This document shows positions 50,922 through 58,042 of a stretch of DNA of 64,000 nucleotides, piece after piece. Made by a program: the position numbers and the translations under genes. The notes beneath the pieces are model-generated. The model was not told where the DNA came from and ran no database searches. It worked only from the letters and a program-made list of their open reading frames with translations. The DNA is from Sphingomonadales bacterium (GTDB taxonomy: Bacteria > Pseudomonadota > Alphaproteobacteria > Sphingomonadales > Sphingomonadaceae), in contig JACXVD010000006.1 in the NCBI GenBank assembly GCA_014763545.1, forward strand, positions 119,169-183,168, read 5' to 3'. Every line of letters starts with the position of its first letter. Position 1 is the first letter of the stretch.

Positions 50922-51211
50922 CCAAGCGGCTGACGCCGCCGCATCCAGCGTCCGGCAAGGGCCCCCACGACCAGTGCAGGAAACCACATCATCGCCAGAA
51001 TGATCCAGGTCAGCACCAGCCAAGTCAGAAATTCGCCGTTGCCCGGCAGCAGGGCATAGGCAAGATAGGCGACGAGGGGTGCCAGCCCCCACGCAATCAG
51101 GCTTCGACGGCCACGCTTGCCCGACATGAAACGAGCGATCAGCAAGCTCCCGATCAGGCTCACCACCGGCAGATACCAGGTGATGTCAATTCCCCCCAAA
51201 TAGACGCCCAT
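50918..51211 (-). CDS. Small membrane protein
   Basis: This 97-residue protein has three predicted membrane helices (WYLPVVSLIGSLLIARFM, LIAWGLAPLVAYLAYALL, FLTWLVLTWIILAMMWFPAL) and a basic C-terminus RWMRRRQPLG. I do not recognise the family. It is translationally coupled by ATGA overlap to the lipoprotein hydrolase gene, suggesting they act together in the envelope. Confidence 0.7.
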
Positions 51212-51234
51212 CGGAACTCCTCCCCTTCCCCCTC

Positions 51235-51470
51235 TTACACACCTTCAAGCAACCGGTCCGCCTGCGCCCTTGCTTCACTGGTCATCTCCACACCGGAATG
51301 CATCCGGGCAAACTCATTCTGCCTTCCGGCCGCGTCGTGCTTTCCATTCGCGAGATGAGTGTCGGTGCCCCAGAGGTCTTGGCTCACCACAGCCCCTTTG
51401 CCTGCCGCACACCTGCACAAGAGCAGGCAGGGGCAAAAAGAAGCAATTTGGAAACGACTCGTCGAAGCAT
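51235..51470 (-). pseudogene. Chimeric remnant: hydrolase-lipoprotein 5' end joined to a recN 3' end
   Basis: From an ATG at 51470, MLRRVVSKLLLFAPACSC looks like a lipoprotein signal, then stops within 30 codons. In another frame SQDLWGTDTHLANGKHD follows, clearly similar to QNLWGTDAHLAPSKPD of the hydrolase at 50001-50921. It runs straight into AAGRQNEFARMHSGVEM and ARAQADRLLEGV, a degenerate copy of the recN C-terminus (AAGRQEEIARMLSGAEV, ARAQADRLLEGV). It has a frameshift and a fusion at DA. It lies 16 bases past the WYL/TerB gene and cannot give either product. Confidence 0.8.
51248..51276. repeat. Direct repeat of the recN 3' end, copy 2 (displaced)
   Basis: These 29 bases, beginning agcaaccggt, are identical to 52261-52289 inside recN. 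Similarity continues less perfectly on both sides, for about 100 bases in all. The two copies are in the same orientation and bracket the WYL/TerB gene. Confidence 0.85.
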
Positions 51471-51486
51471 CAGTTCGTCCGCAAGT

Positions 51487-52248
51487 TCAATCGTCGCTCA
51501 GGAAATCGTCGATCTCAACAGCCCAATAAGCCTCGCGCTCATGCACCACGCCATCCGCATCGATCAAGTTCCGCGCCTGCCGCTGGAAGAGTCTCGCAAG
51601 CATTGGCACCTCTCTGAACCTGTGCATGGCAATCCAGAAGGTCTCTCCATCTGGGGCCAGTCGATCGGCGTACGCCAGGATGTCTGAAAAATCGGGATCA
51701 CCCATTATCTCGTAGTCAAGCCAGAACTTAGTAAGGGCGCTTTCTAGGCTGTCCCGTTCTGCGGGATGAAATTCCCGATCGCACCTCGCAAGGAAGATCA
51801 ATGCGTTGAGGAGAGCAATTATGTCTGCTCGCTGCCCCACCGATAACCCCCAATTATATCCTGATTTGGTCACCTTGTCCGGTGCGAAACGCGCGAAAAA
51901 CGCTTGTACTGGGCTTAGCGATTCGCCCGTTGAGGGATCGAAGATGTCCTCGATCCGATCGATGCGAAAGCTGCGCAGGGCAGCGCGATGATGGCAATAG
52001 GCGGACACATATTCCTTCCCCGCATGAACCGCATATTGCCGACAGGAAATCACCCTCTGAGAAAGTTTCCCTTTTGAATCGCGATAGTGAATCAGCAAGC
52101 CAAGCCCGCTGAGACTTTGATCCCCGACCAAGTCAGTCGGGATATCTTCGTCGTCATCCTCGTCTTCGGGAATCGTCAGATCGATCTTGCCGAGCTTCAC
52201 GTTTAGCTGCGGCCTGACCGCCCGGTGGAGCATTTCCCTCAGTTTCAT
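51487..52248 (-). CDS. WYL-like / TerB-like domain protein coupled to recN
   Basis: In this 253-residue protein, residues about 52-103 (LIHYRDSKGKLSQRVISCRQ, AYCHHRAALRSFRIDRIEDI) match the WYL ligand-sensing fold. Residues about 143-250 are helical and resemble TerB or DjlA-type domains (NALIFLARCDREFHPAE, LIDADGVVHEREAYW). An acidic stretch EDEDDDEDIP lies between the N-terminus and the WYL part. There is no DNA-binding domain. The ATG at 52248 shares a base with the recN stop (TGATG), so it is made only with recN, which has an SOS box. The function is unknown; WYL and TerB domains are each common near defence or stress genes. Confidence 0.75.
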   Translation of the reverse strand: MKLREMLHRAVRPQLNVKLGKIDLTIPEDEDDDEDIPTDLVGDQSLSGLGLLIHYRDSKGKLSQRVISCRQYAVHAGKEYVSAYCHHRAALRSFRIDRIEDIFDPSTGESLSPVQAFFARFAPDKVTKSGYNWGLSVGQRADIIALLNALIFLARCDREFHPAERDSLESALTKFWLDYEIMGDPDFSDILAYADRLAPDGETFWIAMHRFREVPMLARLFQRQARNLIDADGVVHEREAYWAVEIDDFLSDD

Positions 52249-53912
52249 CACACCCCCTCCAGCAACCGGTCCGCCTGCGCCCTTGCTTCGTCGGTCACTT
52301 CGGCCCCGCTCAGCATGCGGGCGATTTCTTCCTGCCGCCCTGCTGCATCGAGCAGGCCGACCGAAGTACGCGTCACCGTGCCTTCGCTGCTCTTGGCGAT
52401 CATGTAATGCCGGGTGCCGCGCGCGGCGACCTGCGGGCTGTGGGTTACTGCAAGCAATTGCCCGCCGTCTGCCAGTCGCGCCAGGCGTTCGCCGATTGCG
52501 CTGGCGACCGCGCCGCCCACACCGCGGTCGATTTCGTCGAAGATCACGGTGGCGGCCCCACCCTTTTCCGCCAGCGCGACCTTCAGCGCGAGGATGAAGC
52601 GCGACAATTCGCCGCCGCTGGCGATCTTGTTCAGTGGGGCAAAATCGGCACCGGGGTTGGTGGCGATGAGGAATTCGACGCTGTCGATCCCATGTGCGCC
52701 CCATTTATCTTCGGGCAGCTCGGCAACCGCCGTGCGGAAGCGGGCAGCATCGAGCTTGAGCGGAGCGAGTTCGGCAGCGACCGCTTCGTCCAGCCGCATT
52801 GCGGCGGTCACGCGGCTGGCATGGAGAGCCTCGGCGCGCGCGCGATAGATGTTGCCCGCCGCCAATTCGGCAGCGGAGAGCGCCTCAAGCTCTGCCTCGC
52901 CCCCTTCGATCGCGTCCAGCGCAGTGCGCATCGCGCGCATCCGATCAGGCAGATCGTCGACCTCGCAGCGATGCTTGCGAGCGATGGCGCGCAGTTCGAA
53001 CAGCCGCGTTTCGGCTGCCTCCAGCGCGGCAGGATCGTGCACCAGCGCATCCGCCGCCGCTTCCAGCTTCGCCTCCGCCTCGCCAGCCTCGATCACCGCG
53101 CGGTCGAGCGCAGCGAGTGCCTCGGCGAGCAAGGGATGTTCATTCGCGATCCGGTCCAGCCGCCGCGCCGCGACGCGCAGATGGGCGAGCGGCGAATCCG
53201 ATCCTTCCCACAGGTGCCGCAACTCATCGAGATCGCCCGACAGCCGTTCCCCCTTCTGCATGGAGGCGCGGGTTTCGGCGAGGCGCGCTTCTTCGCCCGC
53301 CTGCGGCTCGATCTGAGCCAGTTCGGCAAGATGGGCGAGCAGCAGGTCCTGTTCGTCCTTCGCCGTATCTACCTGTTCGCGCGCGGCGGTGAGCCGGGCC
53401 CGGGCCGCACGCCACGTCTCCCACGCGGCACGCACCCCCTCCACGTCGTCACCGGCATAGCGATCCAGCAGCGCGCGGTGGCCACGCGGGTTCACCAGCC
53501 CGCGGTCATCGTGTTGTCCGTGCAGTTCGACCAGCGCCGGAGCAAGTTCACGCAGCAGCGCGACACCCACCGGCTGGTCGTTGACGAAGGCCTTGCTGCC
53601 GCCATCGGCCTTCAGGCTGCGGCGGATGAGCAGGGGTTCGCCCGGTTCGATGTCGACATCGGCATCGCCCAGAACCTCGGCCAGTGCAGCGGGCAGTCGG
53701 GCAAATTCGAACGTCGCGGTAACGCTCGCCTTGTCTGCCCCGCCGCGCACCAGCGCGCTGTCCGCGCGATTGCCCAGCACCAGCCCAAGCGCATCGAGCA
53801 GGATCGACTTGCCCGCGCCGGTTTCGCCAGTGAGCACGCCCAGCCCACCGGAAAATTCGAGGTCGAGCGCCTCGATCAACACGATGTTGCGGATGGCGAG
53901 CCGGGTCAGCAT
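52248..53912 (-). CDS. recN: DNA repair ATPase RecN
   Basis: This 554-residue SMC-like protein acts in double-strand break repair. Walker A is LTGETGAGKSILLDAL near the N-terminus; a long coiled-coil middle has ELHGQHD at its start; the C-terminal half has the signature ASGGELSRFILALKVAL and Walker B TVIFDEIDRGVGG. The ATG at 53912 gives the family start MLTRLAIRN. A perfect LexA box lies 46 bases upstream. The stop overlaps the WYL/TerB gene. Confidence 0.96.
   Translation of the reverse strand: MLTRLAIRNIVLIEALDLEFSGGLGVLTGETGAGKSILLDALGLVLGNRADSALVRGGADKASVTATFEFARLPAALAEVLGDADVDIEPGEPLLIRRSLKADGGSKAFVNDQPVGVALLRELAPALVELHGQHDDRGLVNPRGHRALLDRYAGDDVEGVRAAWETWRAARARLTAAREQVDTAKDEQDLLLAHLAELAQIEPQAGEEARLAETRASMQKGERLSGDLDELRHLWEGSDSPLAHLRVAARRLDRIANEHPLLAEALAALDRAVIEAGEAEAKLEAAADALVHDPAALEAAETRLFELRAIARKHRCEVDDLPDRMRAMRTALDAIEGGEAELEALSAAELAAGNIYRARAEALHASRVTAAMRLDEAVAAELAPLKLDAARFRTAVAELPEDKWGAHGIDSVEFLIATNPGADFAPLNKIASGGELSRFILALKVALAEKGGAATVIFDEIDRGVGGAVASAIGERLARLADGGQLLAVTHSPQVAARGTRHYMIAKSSEGTVTRTSVGLLDAAGRQEEIARMLSGAEVTDEARAQADRLLEGV
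52261..52289. repeat. Direct repeat of the recN 3' end, copy 1 (in recN)
   Basis: This is the copy within the intact recN, near its stop codon. It is identical over 29 bases to 51248-51276. The separation is 1013 bases, enclosing the whole WYL/TerB gene. Confidence 0.85.
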
Positions 53913-53957
53913 GGCGCGGATGCGATAGCCCAAGCTGCGCGCCGCGTCACCGGGGAA

Positions 53958-53972
53958 GAACAGCTTGTGAAC
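53958..53972 (-). promoter_or_regulatory. LexA (SOS) box upstream of recN
   Basis: The plus strand reads GAAC-AGCTTGT-GAAC, that is GTTC-N7-GTTC on the recN strand, the alphaproteobacterial LexA operator. It lies 46 bases before the recN start. recN is a classic SOS gene, which supports it. Confidence 0.78.
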
Positions 53973-54037
53973 ACGAAAACCATCGCGCGGCGATAGTCCG
54001 GCGCAGTGGCTGGTTCGGCTGGTCCATCAGCTTTATT

Positions 54038-54054
54038 GCGAATAATTCCCAATA
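54038..54054 (+). promoter_or_regulatory. Fur-like box copy 1
   Basis: GCGAATAATTCCCAATA matches copy 2 (54068-54084) at 15 of 17 positions. Its complement contains a GGGAATTATT core similar to the Fur consensus GAGAATNATT. It overlaps the region just upstream of the -35 element. Confidence 0.5.
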
Positions 54055-54057
54055 GCG

Positions 54058-54086
54058 TTGACATAACGCGAATCATTCTCAATAAG
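54058..54086 (+). promoter_or_regulatory. Promoter of the siderophore receptor operon
   Basis: TTGACA (54058-54063) and AATAAG (54081-54086) are spaced by 17 bases, about 40 bases before the receptor start. The second Fur-like repeat covers the spacer and part of the -10, so iron-loaded Fur would block the polymerase. Confidence 0.6.
54068..54084 (+). promoter_or_regulatory. Fur-like box copy 2
   Basis: GCGAATCATTCTCAATA starts exactly 30 bases after copy 1. Its complement TATTGAGAATGATTCGC contains TGAGAATGATT, close to the classical Fur core. It lies inside the promoter. Confidence 0.6.
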
Positions 54087-54126
54087 CCCGCCAACGAACG
54101 CACCAACGCAGATATTGAGGGATTCG

Positions 54127-56394
54127 ATGACTCGCCACACCAACCGCTCCCGCGCCTCGCGGGCCGCCGCCCTGCGCCCCGCCCCAGCCGCCGGAACCCT
54201 GCTCGCCGGGATGCTCGGCGCGGTGTTCCTGCCCGCGCAGGCACATGCGGATGAAGCAGCGGCGACCGGGCCGGATATCGTCGTCAACGGCCAGCGCCAG
54301 GGCGATGCCAACCCCAATGCCGACGAGGCCGCGCCCTACAAGGTCGAACGCTCTGCCGATTCCCGCTTCACCGAGGATGTGCGCGACACGCCCAAGAGCA
54401 TCGCCATCATCCCCAAGGAAGTGATCGAGGATGTCGGCGCGACCAGCTTCCGTGACCTCGCCCGCACCACGCCGGGCGTCACGCTGGGCACGGGGGAAGG
54501 CGGCAATGCCTTTGGCGACCGCATCTTCATCCGCGGATTCGAGGCGCGCAACGACATCTATATCGACGGGCAGCGCGATCCCGGCGTTTCCAGCCGCGAG
54601 ATCTTCGCGGTGGAACAGGTCGAGATCGTCAAGGGTCCCTCCTCCGCCTATCTCGGGCGCGGGACCACCGGCGGCTCGGTGGGGCTGCAGTCGAAGCGGG
54701 CGCAGACCGGCAATGATTTCGTGGTCGCCGAAGGCACGGTGGGCACCGACAATTTGTGGCGCGGCACGGTTGATGCCAATGCAGAGTTGACCGAAGGCCT
54801 CGCGCTGCGGGTCAACGCGCTATACCACACAGGCGACGTCCCCGGGCGCGACTATGTCGACAGCGAGCGTTACGGCGTCGCTGCCGCGCTGGGCTGGCAG
54901 GCAAGCGATACGTTCTCGGCCGGGCTCGACTACTACCATTATCGCAGCGACGGGATGAGCGATTACGGCCATCCCTTCGACCCGGTGACACAGGAACCCT
55001 ACGCCGTCGATCCGGACAATTTCTACGGCGCGGTAGGCCGCGACTTCATCCAGAACGATGCCGACATCGGCACGCTGGCGCTCGAATGGCAGCCGATCGA
55101 GGCGCTGACCCTGCGCAGCCAGACGCGCTATGGCGAGGTGGCAAACCGTTATGTCGTCTCTGTGCCGCGCGCGCCCGACACCAGCGACCCGGATCCGGCA
55201 AACTGGACCGTTTCGACCGGCTCGCCGCAGCGCAATGCGACCTCGCGCTACATCGGCAACATCACCACTGCCAATGCGACCGTCTTCACCGGCGGGATCG
55301 AACATTCGCTGGTTCTGGGCGGCGAATATAGCGACGAGAAGATCACCAACTTGCGCTATGCCTTCCCCGATTTCGTTGAATTGGACAATGGTACCCAGCT
55401 CCCGGTGTCGGGTGGCTTCACGCTCAATCTGTTCAACCCGAACCCGGTGCTGGGCTATTCCATCCCGGCGATCGTCGACACCAGTGTCGCACCGGCGGTG
55501 ACGCGGGTGGAAAGCTGGTCGATCTTCGCGATCGATACGATCAAGCTGACCCCGCAGCTCGAACTGCTGCTCGGCGGGCGGTACGACACCTTTGCCATCA
55601 CGAGTTCCGGCGAGAGCCGCGGCACACCCTATAGCGCGTCGGCCGATGTCGGCTTTTTCAACACCCAGGCAAGCCTGCTGTACAAGCCGGTGGAAGCGGT
55701 GAGCCTCTATGCCAGCTTCTCCACCTCCTCCAACCCGAGCGGCGAACAGCTCGATTCGTCCAGCCCCACCTATGGCGGCCTGGTCGGCGTGCAGGACCTC
55801 GAGCCGGAGCGGAACAAGGCCTATGAAATCGGCGCCAAGTGGGAAATGGCCGATGGCCACCTGCTGCTGACCGCCGCAGCCTTCCGTATCGACAAGACCA
55901 ATGCGCGCGAAAACGCGGGCGGCGGGGTCTATGTCAATGTTGGCGCGCAGCGCAGCGACGGGTTCGAAGTCGGGCTGAACGGCAATGTCACCAGCCGCTG
56001 GTCGGTGTTCGGCGGCTACACCTATCTCGATGCAACGATCCGCAACAGCCTGGATCCGACGATCGACGGCGCGCGCTTCGCCAATGTGCCGCGGCACAGT
56101 TTCTCGCTGCTCAGTTCCTATGCGATCACCGATCGTTTCACGCTGGGCGCACAGGCGTTCTATCGCAGCCGCATCTATGGCGGCACGGCGCAGGCGGGCA
56201 CGGCCTCGGTCCCCGGTTACTGGAAGTTCGATGCAGTCGCCCGTTACAAGGTCAGCGACAGGATCGAGTTGCGCGCCAATGTGCTCAACATCTTCGACAA
56301 GCGCTATTACGATGCGATCTACCGTTCAGGCACGCCGTTCAGCTATGTCGCGCCGGGCCGGTCGGCGACGCTGAGCGTGACCGTGTCGATGTAG
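54127..56394 (+). CDS. TonB-dependent siderophore receptor (catecholate type)
   Basis: This 755-residue outer-membrane receptor has a long signal peptide ending near AHADEAAA, a plug domain (FTEDVRDTPKSIAIIPKEVI, DRIFIRGFEARNDIYIDGQR, VEIVKGPSSAYLGRGTTGG) and a 22-strand barrel ending RSATLSVTVSM with the terminal aromatic-poor signature. It resembles Fiu-type receptors for ferric catecholates. The ATG at 54127 has GAGGG five bases upstream. It has an iron-regulated promoter, and a YbiX-type gene follows, as in fiu-ybiX. Confidence 0.93.
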   Translation: MTRHTNRSRASRAAALRPAPAAGTLLAGMLGAVFLPAQAHADEAAATGPDIVVNGQRQGDANPNADEAAPYKVERSADSRFTEDVRDTPKSIAIIPKEVIEDVGATSFRDLARTTPGVTLGTGEGGNAFGDRIFIRGFEARNDIYIDGQRDPGVSSREIFAVEQVEIVKGPSSAYLGRGTTGGSVGLQSKRAQTGNDFVVAEGTVGTDNLWRGTVDANAELTEGLALRVNALYHTGDVPGRDYVDSERYGVAAALGWQASDTFSAGLDYYHYRSDGMSDYGHPFDPVTQEPYAVDPDNFYGAVGRDFIQNDADIGTLALEWQPIEALTLRSQTRYGEVANRYVVSVPRAPDTSDPDPANWTVSTGSPQRNATSRYIGNITTANATVFTGGIEHSLVLGGEYSDEKITNLRYAFPDFVELDNGTQLPVSGGFTLNLFNPNPVLGYSIPAIVDTSVAPAVTRVESWSIFAIDTIKLTPQLELLLGGRYDTFAITSSGESRGTPYSASADVGFFNTQASLLYKPVEAVSLYASFSTSSNPSGEQLDSSSPTYGGLVGVQDLEPERNKAYEIGAKWEMADGHLLLTAAAFRIDKTNARENAGGGVYVNVGAQRSDGFEVGLNGNVTSRWSVFGGYTYLDATIRNSLDPTIDGARFANVPRHSFSLLSSYAITDRFTLGAQAFYRSRIYGGTAQAGTASVPGYWKFDAVARYKVSDRIELRANVLNIFDKRYYDAIYRSGTPFSYVAPGRSATLSVTVSM

Positions 56395-56430
56395 GCCCGA
56401 CGATACAGGCCCGGAAGGGGGGTGAATACG

Positions 56431-57114
56431 ATGCTGATTGCAATTCCCGATGTCCTGACCCGCGACGCCGCGCTCGCCCTGCGCGAGCGGATCGCGGGGG
56501 CGGAATGGGTCGATGGCAACGTCACCAGCGGTTCGGGCGCGGCAACTGCCAAGCGCAACCGCCAATTGCCCGAGGAATCGCCCGCCACCCAGGCCGCCCA
56601 GGCCGAGGTCAGCGCCGCGCTGATGGGCAATGCGGCGTTCCTTTCCGCCGCGCTGCCGCATTCGGTGTTCCCCCCGCTGTTCAATCGCTACGGCGGGGGC
56701 GAGGAGTTCGGGCTGCATGTCGACAATGCGATCCGCTTCCATTCGGGCAGCGGCGCGCGCATCCGCACCGATTTGTCGTGCACGCTGTTCCTGACCGACC
56801 CGGAGGATTACGACGGCGGGGAACTGGAGATCGAGAGCAATTTCGGCACCCAGCGGATCAAGCTGCCCGCCGGCCATGCGGTGCTATACCCGTCGACCAG
56901 CCTGCACCGGGTCACCCCGGTCACGCGCGGAGAGCGGATTTCCTGCTTCTTCTGGCTGCAATCGCTGGTGTCGGACCACGCCGCGCGCGAGATTCTCTAC
57001 GATCTCGACCAGAGCGTGCAACGCCTGAGCGGCGAACGCGGCAAGGGCGATGCGGAGGTGCTGCGGCTGACCGCGATCTATCACAATCTGGTACGGCGCT
57101 GGTCGCAGGCGTAG
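56431..57114 (+). CDS. PKHD-type Fe(II)/2-oxoglutarate hydroxylase (YbiX/PiuC family)
   Basis: This 227-residue oxygenase has the iron-binding triad H96-x-D98...H159 (GLHVDNAIRFH, SLHRVTPVTRGER) and a likely 2-oxoglutarate Arg just after. E. coli YbiX is encoded beside the Fiu receptor, and PiuC beside PiuA in Pseudomonas. The substrate remains unknown, but a link to catecholate siderophore handling is established by genetics. It lies 36 bases after the receptor stop, with GGAAGGGG before the ATG. Confidence 0.92.
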   Translation: MLIAIPDVLTRDAALALRERIAGAEWVDGNVTSGSGAATAKRNRQLPEESPATQAAQAEVSAALMGNAAFLSAALPHSVFPPLFNRYGGGEEFGLHVDNAIRFHSGSGARIRTDLSCTLFLTDPEDYDGGELEIESNFGTQRIKLPAGHAVLYPSTSLHRVTPVTRGERISCFFWLQSLVSDHAAREILYDLDQSVQRLSGERGKGDAEVLRLTAIYHNLVRRWSQA

Positions 57115-57150
57115 ACCGCGACCGGTCTGCCCGCCTTACCCCGGCCTGCC

Positions 57151-57960
57151 TCAGCTGGCAGTAGCGCCCGGGGCGTATTTGTTCATCAGCTTGTACGCCT
57201 TCTGGTACCATTCGTTGCCCGGATAGTTGGCACCGAGCACGGCGGCGTATTTCTGCGCCTCTTCCGGCAGGCCGAGCGCGAGGCTGGTTTCGACCAGGCG
57301 GAACAGCGCCTCGGGCGTGTGGCTGGTCGACTGGTAGTTGTTGACCACGTTCTGGAAGCGGATGTCCGCCGCGATCCACTTGCCCGACTTCTCGTAGAAG
57401 CGACCGATCTCCATTTCCTTGCCCGCGAGGTGGTCTTCCACCAAATCGAGTTTGAGCCGGGCATCGGCGGCATATTGCGTATTCGGGAACCGGCGAATCA
57501 CCTCCTGCAGCGACGTGCGCGCCTGCTGGGTGATCTTCTGGTCGCGTTCGACGTCGCTGATCTGCTCGTAATAGCTGAGCGCGATGAGGTAATAGGCGTA
57601 GGGCGCGTCCTTGTTGCCCGGATGGATCGACAGGAACCGCGTCGCCGACTGGATCGCCTTGTTGTAATCCTTCGCCACGTAATAGCTGAAGGCGCTCATC
57701 AGCTGGGCACGGCGGGCCCAGGGCGAATAGGGATGCTGGCGCTCCACCTCGTCGAACAATGCCGCGGCGAGCACGGCGTTGCCAGTATCCAGCCGCCGCT
57801 TGGCCTCGGAATAGAGCGTATCGACGTCGCGCGCGACATAGGCCGTATCCTTCGGCTTGCCGCCCCGCCCGGCGCAGGCACCGGTGAGCATGGTGGACGC
57901 AGCAAGCCCGGTAATCAGGGCCACACGGAGGAGCGAGGGACGCGAAGCGCTGGCAGTCAT
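57151..57960 (-). CDS. bamD: Outer membrane assembly lipoprotein BamD
   Basis: This 269-residue lipoprotein has a lipobox in TMLTGACAG, followed by five TPR units (LYSEAKRRLDTGNAVLAAAL, PYSPWARRAQLMSAFSYYVA, NKAIQSATRFLSIHPGN). These are the BamD pattern. It joins BamA in inserting beta-barrel proteins and is usually essential. I chose the ATG at 57960 because it gives the signal peptide. It lies beside a CHAT gene on the same strand but 82 bases away. Confidence 0.94.
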   Translation of the reverse strand: MTASASRPSLLRVALITGLAASTMLTGACAGRGGKPKDTAYVARDVDTLYSEAKRRLDTGNAVLAAALFDEVERQHPYSPWARRAQLMSAFSYYVAKDYNKAIQSATRFLSIHPGNKDAPYAYYLIALSYYEQISDVERDQKITQQARTSLQEVIRRFPNTQYAADARLKLDLVEDHLAGKEMEIGRFYEKSGKWIAADIRFQNVVNNYQSTSHTPEALFRLVETSLALGLPEEAQKYAAVLGANYPGNEWYQKAYKLMNKYAPGATAS

Positions 57961-58042
57961 GCGAGGCCTATAGCCAGCAGTGGCATGAACGCCAAGTGAA
58001 GTATGCGCCGCGATGCACAGGCTTTCGCGCGGAAACGCGCGA

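Noticed and set aside
51487..52704. 405-codon frame extending the WYL/TerB gene upstream into recN
   Set aside because: The first 150 codons are a shadow of recN; the ATG at 52248 overlapping the recN stop is the sensible start.
57115..57128. Short GC hairpin between the YbiX-type gene and bamD
   Set aside because: Only five base pairs with a four-base loop and no T-run; too weak to call a terminator.
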